NCBI GenBank assembly: GCA_036852015.1
Contig: JAANDG010000195.1
Coordinates: 124,001-188,000 of the forward strand
Direction of reading: 5' to 3'
Length of the DNA stretch: 64,000 bases
Source of the DNA: Pelodera strongyloides
Taxonomy: Eukaryota > Nematoda > Chromadorea > Rhabditida > Rhabditidae
Shown one piece after another: positions 21,697 to 34,000 of this stretch. The notes beneath the pieces are model-generated. The model saw only the letters and a list, made by a program, of their open reading frames with translations, was not told the DNA's origin and did not search any database. The position numbers were made by a program, and so were the translations under genes. Each line of letters starts with the position of its first letter. Within the stretch, counting starts at the first letter, position 1.

Positions 21697-24600
21697 TGAG
21701 AGAGAGAGAAAGAGAGAGAGAGGAGATGAGAGAGAGAAGAGAGAGAAGTTAATAACCATACATATTAAAACTTTTGAGATGTGTGCCAAGTTGTGCGGCG
21801 AATCGTCGATTTTGATGCGCGTCGATTGGATGGAAGTTCTAATTCCGGCACTACTATATCTTGTCGTATTCTTGGTAAGACGAATTACTTTTTTAAATTC
21901 TAATGGTAACGCACAGAGTCAAGGTAGAACTTCGAGCATTTACGACTCCCGGAATAAACTCCCGGACATGTTTATTCCGGGAGTCGTAATGCCCGAAGAT
22001 CTACCTTAACTATCTATATCTTCTCCCCTAATGGATCGTACCTCAACAATGTACAGAATTATTATAAAGGTTTATTGATAAAAACGACAAGTACAAAATA
22101 ACAAGGTAAGCGAGAAAATAATAACCAGGTCCCACAGAATAAAGGGTTCAAGTCCTTTACTACTTACGGCCCGTTACGGGGAACATTAAATTAAATAAAA
22201 AATAACTGTGAATACAAATAGTAGATACATGGAAAACGACCATTATTATACATGATATTATGAATGTTGGCACATATTTTCGCGCATAAAATGACGGTGT
22301 CGCCGAGAATGCGAGCTCTAGTTGGTGATTTAGACATTGCCGTATTCTATAGCAAATCCTCTGAAAATACTTCTAATCACTCTTATGCAGCTCATGCAAA
22401 TGAAAATCAATTAGAATAAAAAATTGAGCTAAATTCGAGCAACTTTGCACACAAATACGTAAGAAATTTCACTTTAACTGGGGAACCTACCGTTTATGTT
22501 CAATTTCAGGTCGGCACAATTGGTAACGCTCTAGTCATATTCGTGGTCAACCGATTCAAGAGGATGCGAAATGTGACAAATGTTTTCCTGGCCTCGCTAT
22601 CCACTGCCGACTTGTGCCTTATTTGGTTTTGCGTTCCAATTATGGTAGGCGGGACTTCTTTTTTATCTTAATTCTTTCATGGGGTCTCGATGTATGGCAA
22701 AAACAGCGCATTTGGCTTCCAAGTATCAAATGTGCATCTCGTGTACGATTTTGCATACACCTTTGAAAGTTAGAAAATGCACCATTGATAATACTAGAGG
22801 AGGCGAAAATGCACAGTTTATGCACGCTCGAAAAAAATAGTCCTGTGGCTACCGCCGCGGGACCATTTTTGGCGGTCTGTAGATGTTCTGTGTAGTGCCA
22901 ATCTACGGTAATAAAAGCCATACTTGGAAGCAAAATCCGGCATACATCGAGACTCGAGACCCCATTAATTATTTGTTGCTTGAAACCCGCGCTGCATATC
23001 CCTTTTGAGTCACAGTCATCGAGCATTTCATATATCGGCAATTGAATAAGAAGCGGATCAAGCCTATTTGGAGATGTAAGGCCTGGTTCACGCTAATTGC
23101 TCACGAACCTTCTGATTTAAATTTTTTAAACTTTTATTTCAGTTTGTCAAGTACATGTCGCACGAGTGGTTCATGGGTCGATTCGCCTGCTACTCCGTGC
23201 ATTATATTCAACAATTCACGTGCTTCTGCTCAGTGCTCACGATGACGATGATCTCGTTTGAGAGGTATTCTGAAGCTACCTTCGACTATCGAACTTCTCT
23301 CTCTCTCTCTCCTCTCTCTCTCGCGGTGTCTCGCCTGGTCTTTGTCCATCTATCTCTAACTCTCGTCCACTAGTCTCTCAATTTCTTTTTCATACCGTCG
23401 GACTTTGAGATTACGACTGTATTCAGACATTACTTCACTGTGTTGAAGGCGGAGAGGCCCACGAGAAAAAAGCTTTCCTCAATATATTTGCACAGAATGT
23501 CCGGAATTTTATAAATATTACTGTAAAAACCGCATTTATTTGCCCCTAGAACTCACAGAGTTATTCCCCCGCAAACAGTTGGGCCAGGTACCGTAGGCAG
23601 CAACGTCAAAATACGTTTTTACGGTTTATATCCGTCCATTAGCATTCTTTCAATACATAATAAGTGTTAAAAGAATGAAGAACATTCCTAAGATAATAAA
23701 AAAGCGTTTCTAATATTGTAATGCCCTAAAAACGCAAACATTGATTCTGGACACGGTACCTGGCCGAACTGTTTGCCGGGGAATAACTCTGTGAGTTCTA
23801 GGTGCAAATAAATGCGGTTTTTACAGTAATATTTCTAAAATTCCGGACATTCTGTGAAGGTAAACTTTTTCCTCGTGCATATTATCGTGCATCTCAAAGG
23901 TTATACAAGCCATAACCCCCACTTTCCAGATTCCTCGCAATCGCCTATCCGATGCGAAACATGTGGCTTTCTTCCATTGGAAGGGCGAAGAAAGTGATAC
24001 TGCTCATATGGCTTCTATCCGCGATTCTCGCAATTCCCACCGCGATCAGAATCGATTACCAGGTTGGGAATTCATCGTAGGGTTCTCGAGCGTCTTATTT
24101 TTCGGTGGGAATTTATGTTTCGAACTTTGTGGGAATGACAATAATTCCAAGTGCAGCGTAAGACGTAAACAGGCGATCGTCCTATTCTTCGGGGCCGTCA
24201 AGTTTCCGGTATTCCGGCCTTCTAAGCACCATGCCATCTTCACAATCATTGCTCACTTCCTTCTCAGGTCACACTTGGCATGCATGCTGTCATTTAAAAA
24301 ACATGCATGCCGCATCCAAAAAACATGCATGCAGTCATGATGACTGCATGCATGCCAAATCTCAAAAAGGCATGCCTGCCGCACGATTGACGGTATGCAT
24401 GCTTTTTGTCTTAAATGACCGCATGCATGCGGAAGTTCAGCCATGTTATTTGAACATTTTTATTAGCTCTTCAGCACACATCCGCACAAGTGTATATATA
24501 AAGAAAAATATAAATGATGTATCAACTTATTCATACTTCATAAGTAAAATGACAGATTGTATATGTTATATTTAACACTAGCTAGAGGAGAGGGGATCTG

Positions 24601-27600
24601 GACGTTTCTTGATTTATTGCATTATTACTACCATTGTTGTAGGATAAAAACGTTATGCTTTGATAATGAAAAAAATAATCCCTTTTAAAATCAATCAATA
24701 GTTTAAAATAAAACTAATCAAGTAAATAAATGTAGCCCACAATGCCACACTCACTACGCCGTCTGGTAAGCATTTGCTTGTTTGAGAAGGAAACCCTTTA
24801 ACTTTTAAAGCTCTAATATGTATGTGTGGTATGCAAGTATGCATGGCTTTTCTGCTCTATTGTTAGTTTTTGTCATCTTTGCCAGTTTTTCATATTATAT
24901 GCTCGTGAAAAAAAAGTTCGGATTGCTTTGTGCATAACTAAGTGTTTCACAGATGATTTACTAATCGCTTGAACCGAAAACGTTAATGCTCTTGAATATA
25001 CCGATTCGTAAACGTTTCAATAACTCCATGGCTGTTTCCAAATATGTGCTAGGATGCAAAATAAAATATATTAATTTTGTTTAGGTCAACATCAACCAGG
25101 GCACGCGGGTTCATTGGTGTGCGCGTAGGTTTCCGCCCAATTTTACGTTACTTGGAGGGACACAGGTGCAGCTGAACCGTATCTACGCTATATATCAGGT
25201 AAGGAAGAAGACAAAGCGTCATGAAAAAATGAAGAAATATAAACAACCTTGGTACTACGACGACATGTTTTGTAGTAATATGGAAGCTGTAATACTGAAG
25301 GGAGAGAGAGAGTCAGAGAGAAAGGAGAGAGAGGGAGAAGGGAGAGAGTGGAGAGAGAGAGAGGAGGGAGTGAGAAAGGCAGTATGACACTAGGTTGAAC
25401 TCAACCTTTACTTAAACTACCATTTTTCAGATGCTTCTTCTGATAGTCTTCCCTGTAGTCACAATGTCAATCTGCTACACTCGGGTGTCACTCATTGTCT
25501 ACTCTTCATCAAAAGACCGAGGAATGCTCACACATGCAATGCAAGTGTTTTCTTAGAATCCGGAAAACCCGCTTTATACGTGAAGAGTATTAGAGTAGTT
25601 ATAAAGCGGAATACCGGCTGGTTTTTGAAACGCTAGTTTGCTCGAATTTATGCTAATTTGCTCGAATTTAGCTCGATTTTTTCTTCTAATTTATGGTCTC
25701 TTGCAAGCTGCATAAGAATGCTGGTGTACTCGCTGTGTTTCCGGCCTGTATCTCGCTTTATAATAACAGGCAAAACAACCAGGCATACATCGTTAAACTG
25801 CAAACAGATCAATCGAAGTTGCAAAGCTACCTTACTACTCGTATGGATCTCTAACGAAATTGTCTCACGGTCATGGAGGAGGATAACGATATGGAAAATA
25901 GAAATGAATCCTAGATTAGCAGTTTGTTTTGCAAAGAAAATGCAAGACCTAGACTGGAAAATTATTTTCCATTTTCCAGGGTCGCTTTCAGTAAAGCAGC
26001 AACGGACGCGGTAACGTTCACCAGCTACAGTAGTATTCCAATTGCAAACACAAGAACGTTCAAGGTGAGATATTGTATTTAAATGTTAAGAGGACGAAAT
26101 AACTTTGTCTGCATACCTAAAAGAGAACGGTAAATGAAACTTACAATTTTTTTGTTAATTTAATGTACTATTTAGTGTGCCTCAACGACAATCAAATCTC
26201 TGAACAACAACAAAAACAATCGAATTGCAGAGGCAAATAAGAAACAGGTAAAAAAATTTAAAAATTTAAAATTTGTTTTACGCTTCAAGAGCGTGCAACA
26301 ATTCAGAACATTCAAGGGATTCAAGGCAGTTCAATGACATGTTCCGCAGAGGTCTGAAAACCGAGGTTTCGCAAAAAAGTAGTTGTAAAATGTACAGATA
26401 ATGTTCCGCAGGGGTCCTAAGATTGAAGTCTCGTGGGTTACACTAATTGACTAATGACCTTATCGATCAGTGAATTGACAAACGTGAAGCGAGAGTTTAT
26501 GCCTAATTGTAAGCATACTTCGAGGGAGCCTAGGCCTAACGATCCTAATGAGCAATCGAAAATGACCATGAGTGAGGCTTTTTCATGATCTTCAACAATT
26601 GAAAAAGGTTCCTAAAATAGCGAAAATTCGCCAAGATAATTAATATAAATCCTAATTTTCTTACAGATCGTACAAATGCTTATTTCTATCGTCGTCATGT
26701 ACACAATATGTTGGATGCCAACGATAAGTAAGTTTATTGGTTTCACTAATTACACTTTGTAACAAATTGTTGGCCTTTATCAAGCTGTTTTCTGCAACTT
26801 CAATTACCATGTACACATAGAAACGCCATTAGTATGATCCTAATGAGCAATCTAATGAGCAGCTTATTAAAGCGAAATACCGGTCGGTTTTTGAAATGCA
26901 TCGCGGACAACTGAATTCTTACGTATTTATGCAAATTTGCTCGAATTAAGCTCGGTTTTTTATTCTAATTTAGGTTCCATATGCTGCATAGGAATGTGAT
27001 TTACTCGATGCGTTTCAAAAACGGGCCGGTATTTCGCTTTAAAATAAGGATCGTTGGTTATTATTGATTTATTGATTTCTTCCAGTCGATGAACTGCTCA
27101 CTAGTTTCGGATACATTTGTCGGACGTCGAACACGACAACGCTCAAGCACATGCGGATGGGCTTCAATGCATTGGTGAGGTTTTTTGTTATTTCCCTACA
27201 CGTTTTTTTTTGGTTATCGCAGTAGGAGAGCTACTATGAGATATATAAACACAAACAAACTCTCTAACTATTAAACAGAACTAATTTAGACCTACTGTCA
27301 ATCGTGCATCAATCCCATTTGTTATGCCTTCATCTCGCAAAACTTTCGGGCCACATTCAAGACAGCCTATGTGCGGATGAAGTACAGAATACAGGTGCGC
27401 AACTTTTTTTTCTTTGTTTATACTTCTTACTTCTTACCGTCGGATCATGTCTAATGCTAAGACCATACCCAACATATACCTCTTCTTCAGTGCGTTTGTC
27501 ACACGTAGAGGCATTAGAGTAAACTCCCAACTCAACCTCGTCCGATTGGCGGCCCGGTTCAAGGGAGCCATCCACATGCTATATTGGACGCGAAACTGCG

Positions 27601-30069
27601 CGACTACCAGTCAGGGCCATCTTTCTTAGCCAGGCTCACCACGCTCTGTGAGGGTAGTTCTGCAATCATCATGCTTCTTTCAGGGTAATGAGGAACTCCG
27701 TTCCCGTATCGGATCCTACTCATCCGCTTCAATACTTTCCACTAGGAATCATCATCGAGTTAATGGGAGTAGCTTTAATACGCTGACAGTACCCGGACGG
27801 TGAGATTTTCTTTTTTTGAATAGTATTCTAGTAGAGAGGGAGGGATGGAGAAACATATGGAGGGTTGAGAGAAAGATACACAGAGAGCGATTAGGAGAGA
27901 GAGAGAGAGAGAGATAGAGGGAGAGACAGCGACAGAGAGAGTCCCAAATTCTTATTTTCAGCTCGATGATCATCACACCTGGCATGTCAAGAGAGGTGTC
28001 ACAAATTAGCTTGGCCAGGCCGCGCACACCTTGCATACAATCAGACGCGCCTACTTCGTTGCGGTAAGCTTTATATGCTTAATTTGAATCGTCCCATGAG
28101 CAATTTTGTGCCATTGATGCACCTCTAACTTGTATACAGTTTATAAACTAGCACATCAAATATTCACCTTTTCCAATTAATTTACTCGCAAGATTACTGT
28201 TTGATTCTTCTACCTAAAGGGTTGACAGGCTGGAGACATGGTGGACAGAGAGTAAGTTTGATGTGCATCCCGGCCAGCGCTAGCATTTTCGTTATTCAGC
28301 GTAGCTAGTAAAAATGGGGTAGATGCGCCGCATGAGGCAACCCACCCCTATGTGTGTGTAACCCGGTGCTAAGGACAATCAGTATTGGTTGACTGGAAAA
28401 ACGGGTGCGTGTAGTTCAACCGGTGAGTGCTTGTCGAGTAAACAAGTGACGCGGGTTCGAGCGCGCTCCACGCAAAGTTTTTCATAGTAGACCAGATTGT
28501 TGCCTAACCTAAGTATAATGAATGCTAATGTGAGCTACGTTGAAGTTTGAAGGCATGGATGGGGGTAATTGTTTGTGAGAATTGATAATGAGATTTTTGC
28601 ATGGTGGGAACAGACCTCCCGCATTGGTACATTTGAATATTTATTATACTCATTAAAAGAGCGCAACGCCGTGAGAGACGATGAAAAGAAAAAATCAAAG
28701 TAGATAATATAGATACTTGGAAATAATTCCTCCAACAGTATATAGATGTAAATCCACAAGAGTTAACAAAGAAAATGTTGAATTTCGAGTGATTCCCAGT
28801 GGTACATCAGAATTTCGAGTGATTACCCCTTATCGATATCCTGTATCACCTAAACTGATACAAAATATTGCTAATCGTCCTGCTGCACGTCTCCCGAGGA
28901 GAAGCCCTGATTTTGGTAGTCGCGCAGCTCGGCGACCAGGGGATCGGTTATATGGATGGATCCGCTGAACCGCTGAACCAGCACCACATATCGGATAATG
29001 ATGTCAAATGCCCAGTTGGCGCAGTCTTTATGTTATAGAAAACCTTAGAATTGTTCTAGAAAACCGTAATGTCATGGAAATTGGTGGCGCTGTTCCGAGC
29101 GTCAGAGACATACTATGACAAAAATATAATGCAGGAATGCATGATGTATGCGAGAACTGCTAGTGCATCGTGAAAATTTTGCATGTCTGTTTACCTCCCT
29201 TCGTTTCTCATACAAAAACCGGAACGTCCTGTCAGGGAGATAAATCTGGTAAGCGGGGGTCCAAGTTCTAATAACTTAAAAAGTTATGGCCGTCAGTCGC
29301 CGTAGAGCTACCACGTATCAAATGGAATGTTCGCATCCCGCAAGAATGAAGAATGCTTATAATATTGGTTCTGAAACGGAATGAACTCAATCATACCGAA
29401 GCTTTGCAGACCGCGCAGTCCGACCGAAGTATCGCGCGATTCCGGCAGGCCGAGATCGCCCACCGACCTCTCGCAAACCTCACGACCCAACAGATCAAGC
29501 ATGAGGTGAGCGAGTGCATTTACGTTATCATAAGTTAAAGCGGTTATAACGGCCGGTTTTTGAAACACATCGAGTACACCAGCATTCTTATGCAGCTTAT
29601 GTAAATGACAATAAATTAACACAAAAAATCGAGCTAAATTCGAGCAAATTAGCATAAATACCACGATGCGTTTCAAAAACCGGCCGGTGTTTCGCTTTAA
29701 ACCCAAAATATGCCTTCTCTCTTCCGTATCTCGAAGAATCTTTGGAAAACTCGTAGTACGTGTACGAGGATTCTATAAAGTCAACAAGCGCTGGACATGA
29801 CCAAACCCTGCCAACAGCAGCAACTGAGCTACCTTACGTACAAACAAATACACTCATCTCACGAATCTACAGTAATTTAAGATTTCATATTCAGGGCCCG
29901 GTCACCCACCGACTCCTCCCAGTCCTCCCGCCCTCGCTCTCCCACCTGCACTTCCACTATGTCAAAGGGATCGAAGGGATCCCGAGAGAGTGTCAAGAAG
30001 CATACAGAAGTCCACGCTCTACTATCCGTCCAAGACGCCATTCGACCACGAACGCCAGATAATATATAA
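21484..30069 (+). CDS. Rhodopsin-family (probably neuropeptide) G-protein-coupled receptor
   Basis: Exons I can read are 21484-21567, 21779-21874, 22510-22644, 23143-23264, 23930-24062, 25085-25198, 25431-25544, about 25980-26064, 26176-26247, 26667-26727, 27086-27174, 27290-27394, 27684-27799 and 27962-28063. They give an acidic N terminus (MEDDYDIDW), then TM1 with GTIGNALVIF, TM2 with LASLSTADL, TM3 ending TMISFERFLAIAYP (ERF in place of DRY), TM4, an ECL2 cysteine, TM5, a basic third loop, TM6 with CWMP and TM7 with NPICYAF (NPxxY-like). Cysteines in YSVHY and HWCARR contexts could form the usual disulphide. The 25544/25980 junction is out of phase, so a small exon may be missing there. 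A Ser/Pro/Arg-rich tail follows; RPRTP in exon 27962 recurs as RPRSPT at about 29420-29518 and 29903-30069, so I extend the gene to the TAA at 30067. Ligand and exact family are not recognised. Confidence 0.85.
21658..21750. repeat. AG microsatellite in receptor intron 1
   Basis: About 90 bases of AGAGAG repeats lie just before the second exon. Frames across it translate as Arg-Glu repeats and are ignored. Confidence 0.9.
21942..21987. repeat. Strong hairpin, 18-base stem
   Basis: ACGACTCCCGGAATAAAC pairs perfectly with GTTTATTCCGGGAGTCGT across a ten-base loop. It sits inside one of two copies of a local duplication (21916-22051, compare 21144-21226) and is absent from the other copy. Confidence 0.8.
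23297..23345. repeat. CT-rich low complexity
   Basis: TCTCTCTC-rich stretch in the intron that follows the TM3 exon. Confidence 0.7.
23459..23879. mobile_element. Fold-back element in a receptor intron
   Basis: Arms of about 170 bases pair across a 70-base AT-rich centre. Landmarks are CACAGAATGTCCGGAATTTT, ACCGCATTTATTTGCCCC, CTCACAGAGTTATTCC and CCAGGTACCG on the left, with their complements on the right. About 420 bases, non-coding. Confidence 0.85.
24278..24436 (+). promoter_or_regulatory. Cluster of GCATGCATGC (UGCAUG) motifs in a receptor intron
   Basis: About 160 bases contain six GCATGCATGC-type blocks and further single GCATGC motifs, with near-palindromic sequence at about 24325-24348. 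In the transcript this gives at least seven UGCAUG words. UGCAUG is the established binding word of Fox-1/RBFOX splicing factors, known in C. elegans as FOX-1 and ASD-1. The intron lies between the TM4 exon (ends 24062) and the extracellular-loop-2 exon (starts 25085). A splicing role is inference; the repeat could also be a simple fold-back. Confidence 0.5.
25303..25378. repeat. GA-rich low complexity
   Basis: GAGAGAGA and GGGAGAG repeats in the intron between the ECL2 and TM5 exons. Confidence 0.8.
25605..25757. mobile_element. Fold-back element, CCGGCCGGTTTTTGAAAC family (diverged)
   Basis: AGCGGAATACCGGCTGGTTTTTGAAACGC at the left pairs imperfectly with GCTGTGTTTCCGGCCTGTATCTCGCT at the right. 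The flanks are TTATA and TTATAA rather than TTAA. The interior resembles the other family copies (GCTCGAATTTA and a CATAAGAATGCTGGTGTACTCG block). Confidence 0.75.
26871..27038. mobile_element. TTAA-flanked fold-back, CCGGCCGG family
   Basis: TTAA flanks lie at 26867-26870 and 27039-27042. The ends are AGCGAAATACCGGTCGG and its complement, 168 bases in total. It sits in the intron between the TM6 and TM7 exons, about 45 bases upstream of an acceptor. Confidence 0.85.
27895..27940. repeat. GA microsatellite
   Basis: Short AGAGAG run in a receptor C-tail intron. Confidence 0.8.
28404..28473 (+). repeat. tRNA-like sequence (pseudo-tRNA or SINE head)
   Basis: The segment has an A-box-like TAGTTCAACCGGTGAGTGC and a B-box-like GCGGGTTCGAGCGC at normal tRNA spacing. 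A five-base acceptor pairing (GCGTG with CACGC) and a five-base anticodon-type stem (CTTGT with ACAAG) can be drawn. The T stem is poor and the base before the would-be anticodon is G, not U, so a working tRNA is unlikely. It lies inside the probable receptor C-tail region. Confidence 0.4.
28768..28918 (+). other. Candidate additional C-tail exon of the receptor
   Basis: The frame containing FRVIPSGTSEFRVITPYRYP, then LPRRSPDFGSRAARRP, stays open for about 80 codons to a TGA at 28968. It is Ser/Pro/Arg-rich like the flanking tail exons. A donor-like GGTAGTC lies near 28915 and an acceptor-like AAAG near 28768. I rate this as possible rather than established. Confidence 0.35.
29539..29696. mobile_element. 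TTAA-flanked fold-back, CCGGCCGG family
   Basis: TTAA flanks lie at 29535-29538 and 29697-29700. The ends read AGCGGTTATAACGGCCGG and CCGGCCGGTGTTTCGCT, 158 bases. It lies between the two RPRSPT-type C-tail exons of the receptor. Confidence 0.85.
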
Positions 30070-31066
30070 CAAATCAATGATATATATCTAAACAAATTCC
30101 TCTGCCCGCTTTCGGGAATGTTTTCCAAGGTATAGAAATTAGGGGCAAGCTTTCAGGTGCTCCTAACCTTTCAAGAATTAGCATACGTAGGAACCGCATA
30201 CATCAACACAACCCAAAATCAATAAATGAATCATGTCCATTTATAAATCGCATCTCCATTACAAGTACGGGTGTTGGCCAGGTCCATGCTTTCTACTAAG
30301 CTATTACGAATTATTCTAAATGTTCTACAATAATCAAATGTGTATTGTCAATAAAAGTATAGTGTATAATTTATGGCCTTCGCTCTGATTTAAATTCTTG
30401 TAACAGAGTGCTGTACTATGGCACCCAAATGCAAACCCATGTGTACACAACAAAACTGACAAAATTTATCCAAAAATGCCAATCACAACAAAAAATAACA
30501 AACGTTCAACAACGGTGTAACAATTGGGGAAACACGCGACTCTAACAATGCGAGATATAACAATAACAAAGGTTCAACAAGGGATCTGAAAAAGCCGCAA
30601 TAATATGAATAAGAAATCGGCAAAACACAATTTAGTTCTTGCTTAATATAATCTAGAATCGATAAACTACTGAAACAGAATGGCCCGACGCCTGAGCAAA
30701 ACTCAAAAGTTATAAAACAATATTTTAGAATCCGGACAGCCAATTACTAACAATATGTCCATACAAACTAGAAGCTGGAGATAAGATAACAAATATACGA
30801 AAACTATAAAGTATCACTCTTACCTCTTACTCTCGCTTTTATTGAATGCAACTACAACAAACCTGTCACGAATACTACATTGAAAAAAATAACACCAAAA
30901 CGTCTTTAATATCAAAACAATTAAAAGAGTAAATCTCAAAACTCAAGGAATCAACACTACATAGAATTCAGCTACAACCTCCAATCAACCAAACAAATCA
31001 TTCAACCTTATAGGCTACAAACTACAAACCTCAATAGTGCCCGTCAGTTGTTTCTACCTCTTCTTC
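30070..31066. other. Convergent intergenic region, receptor and puf-12
   Basis: Both flanking genes end here. AATAAA at 30350-30355 on the + strand could serve the receptor, and AATAAA read on the minus strand at 30843-30838 could serve puf-12 about 225 bases past its stop. The rest is AT-rich and rich in AACAAA-type words, with no convincing gene. Confidence 0.6.
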
Positions 31067-34000
31067 TTAGTTAGCCGCCACAGCCGGTGCCGTATTCTCC
31101 TGTCCGATCGGCTTTCTCTCTCCAACTTCCATCGTGTTGGGATTCTCGCCCGCCGGTTGTCCATACTTTCTGATCTGTTTCCGTTCAACAATCAAATGCT
31201 TGTACAGATTCTTCGTGTCCTCGCCGGTCAGCGCCTTTAGTAGAAGACTCGCGCCCTCGTGTGTGTACGTGGCCAAACGCTTCTGGAAATAAACTAATAA
31301 GCTTGATAATACAATTGTCAGTTTTTTACAAAACGTTTGTTTTCATGAGTGGGTAAAATTATTAATCTTACAGATAGCACATGGTACCCATGGTACCCAA
31401 TACCAATACACTTTCCAATACAGCGAGTTGATAGACAGTAAATTTGAGGCTGGGAGAGTCAAATTAATTGCTAAATAACAATGGCACGATTATGGTGCAT
31501 GCTATTAAAATGCACTGAAACATCATGAATGCACAATAGAGATAATGCGCATGGGAAACGAAAAATTACAATACCAAATCACAAGGCGACCATGAATCAT
31601 TATAGAAAATAATAATAATAAAATCACCTTATCCACTGCCGCCTTCACCTTCTTCTGTGTCTTCTCGTTACCATTCTCAAGCATCTTCAACAACAAGAAG
31701 CAACCCTGAATACGGTTTACATTAGTAGATAAAAACTGGCCCTAGCTTGATAACTGATAACCTCTAGCAACTGCAGTTTGATTCGCAATCTATTAATTAA
31801 TAAAACTATAAAAGTTAAAGTTCAAATTTTCAACTTGTGTAGAACCCCAATAATGCAATGCACCGCAGCACTGAAGAATATATTCTTTGGAAAACCAGGC
31901 CTCATTACTAAATCCTCAGACTTAAAGACCTTCAACTCACCGATTTACAGAAAATCCATGTTCCAAGTTGCTCGTTTCCAACTTGACTCAATTTGGTTGA
32001 TAGCTGTTGCTCGGCTGGCAGGTGAGGATCTTCCAAAACCAGGCGAGCCAGCACGAAACGCGCGTCAAGGTGTTCGATCTATAGAGTTTGCCATTAAAGC
32101 GAAATGCTAGTCCCTTTGGAAAATTTGCATATGATAAGCAATTTTTATGTATCCTATGCTAATTTTGTACGATTGTCGTGGACGATCGTACAAAATTAGC
32201 ATAGGATACATAGGATTTGCTTATCATATGCAAATTTTCCAAAGGGGCTAGCATTTCGCTTTAAAGGACATATGTACCTCGTCAAAATGCACAAAACAAG
32301 CGCAAAATTCCAATCCATTGTCAGACCATTCACAATGGCATTCGTCGACAAAAAACATCCATTGTCAGTAGTCCTCTAGTCTCCCAAGAACCATAATCAC
32401 ACACTTTTAAAACAAGGCTATAAAGTTCACACAAGGCGATACTAAATTAAAAACCAAACTCACAATATGCAGCCCGTTGGGGTCCATCGGGATGAACTCC
32501 TCCTTGGCCAAGTCACGGATCGCATCGTAACACTGAATTCGCAACTCGGGATCAACTTCCCGAGTGAACAGGTCGTCCTTTTCTAAACAGAAGAGGACAC
32601 TTAACGACTATGGACGAAATATCCAAGCCAAGCGAGTACAAAATTTACTACCACGCAACAACTTAACCAAGGGCTGCAACAATGCGCATTACACACGGAG
32701 ATACGTGCAAAAAAATCGACGGCTTCCAAGACAGACTCAACCAATTGAACCAACAAACTCAATACTGTGATGCAAACTTCCATAAAAATTAGGATGTTCT
32801 CGTAATTTAGAAATTCCATGAAACAACTCTTAAAATGCCTCAATAACTTGAGATTCAACTTTATAAAAGTCGTAGGTTTTTAACACACCTTTCAATTTCA
32901 ATAACTATCTGTTATACCGCTTTAAACCCAGACTAGACTAGTGTATTGAAATATGAGTGCCAGCTAACAACCACATTAATGTGTGTTAAAAACCTACGAC
33001 TATTGGACTATTAAAGTTCATTCACTTACTCTGGAGCTCCAGCGCATTGAGCAACACGACCGAAGTGTACTTTGATTGTTCTCCCAGTAGAACTTCGCGC
33101 ATGTTCGCCGCACAATATGTGAGCAAGCCCGGGCACAATTTCTTGAACAGTGGTGAGTATCTAAAATTTAATTTCATGGAAAAAAATTGTTGATAAAAGA
33201 GAATAACGTCGCCACGCACAAACACCCACACGATGTTTCAAGACGATCATAAATAAACAAACTCTAAACAATTAGACTGAATGACATTGAAAACCAACAT
33301 TCAACGACAATTGTTGACTGAAAATTGAAACAAGCTAACAAGCTGACACATGACACATTTACACTGACCGATTCTCTGGCTTCAACTTTGAATGTGTGTT
33401 TCCGTCGCCCTCTGACAGTAATCGGACCATCTGAAAATAAATAAATAATACATATTTTCATGTCTTTTCACAACGATGCAAACGACGCAATTCAACAATA
33501 ATTTGAACACTCCGTCCAACAAACAAGGTCAATTTGTAGCAAACTTATTTCAGTTCTGCCTCCTACTACATGTATGGAATCACCACGATTGTGTTTGAGA
33601 AAAATAGGTATATCCATAAAGGGTATGGAAAAAAACAGACCTTTTGTAAAATATAAACAAACATAGCTGATCAAAAAAACCTACTCCAACATCCACACAT
33701 CTCGGGTCTCTTGGGTGACAAAGGTACTTCAGCGCATAGGTTCCGAAATTCGTCTTCATCACAGCAGCAACGTTGTTGGCCAATTCCTAGAGCAATAAAA
33801 ATGATAATACTAACTAACTATACAGTACTACATACATATTCTATTCGAGTTGTAAGAACCGTAAGTAATCTAGCCTGAGGATTGACTAAATTTTCGTTAC
33901 AACGAGTTCTACGTACCTATTCTACCTCAAAACACTGTACCTAACCTCAAAGTATACAAAGAAAGAATAAAATAAAGCCGTCTAAATAATAAAGAAATAA

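Noticed and set aside
24231..24575. Cys/His/Met-rich frames on both strands that looked like metal-binding peptides
   Set aside because: They are translations of the GCATGCATGC repeat within an intron.
29308..29706. A 132-codon minus-strand frame
   Set aside because: It crosses a fold-back element and is antisense to a probable receptor tail exon.
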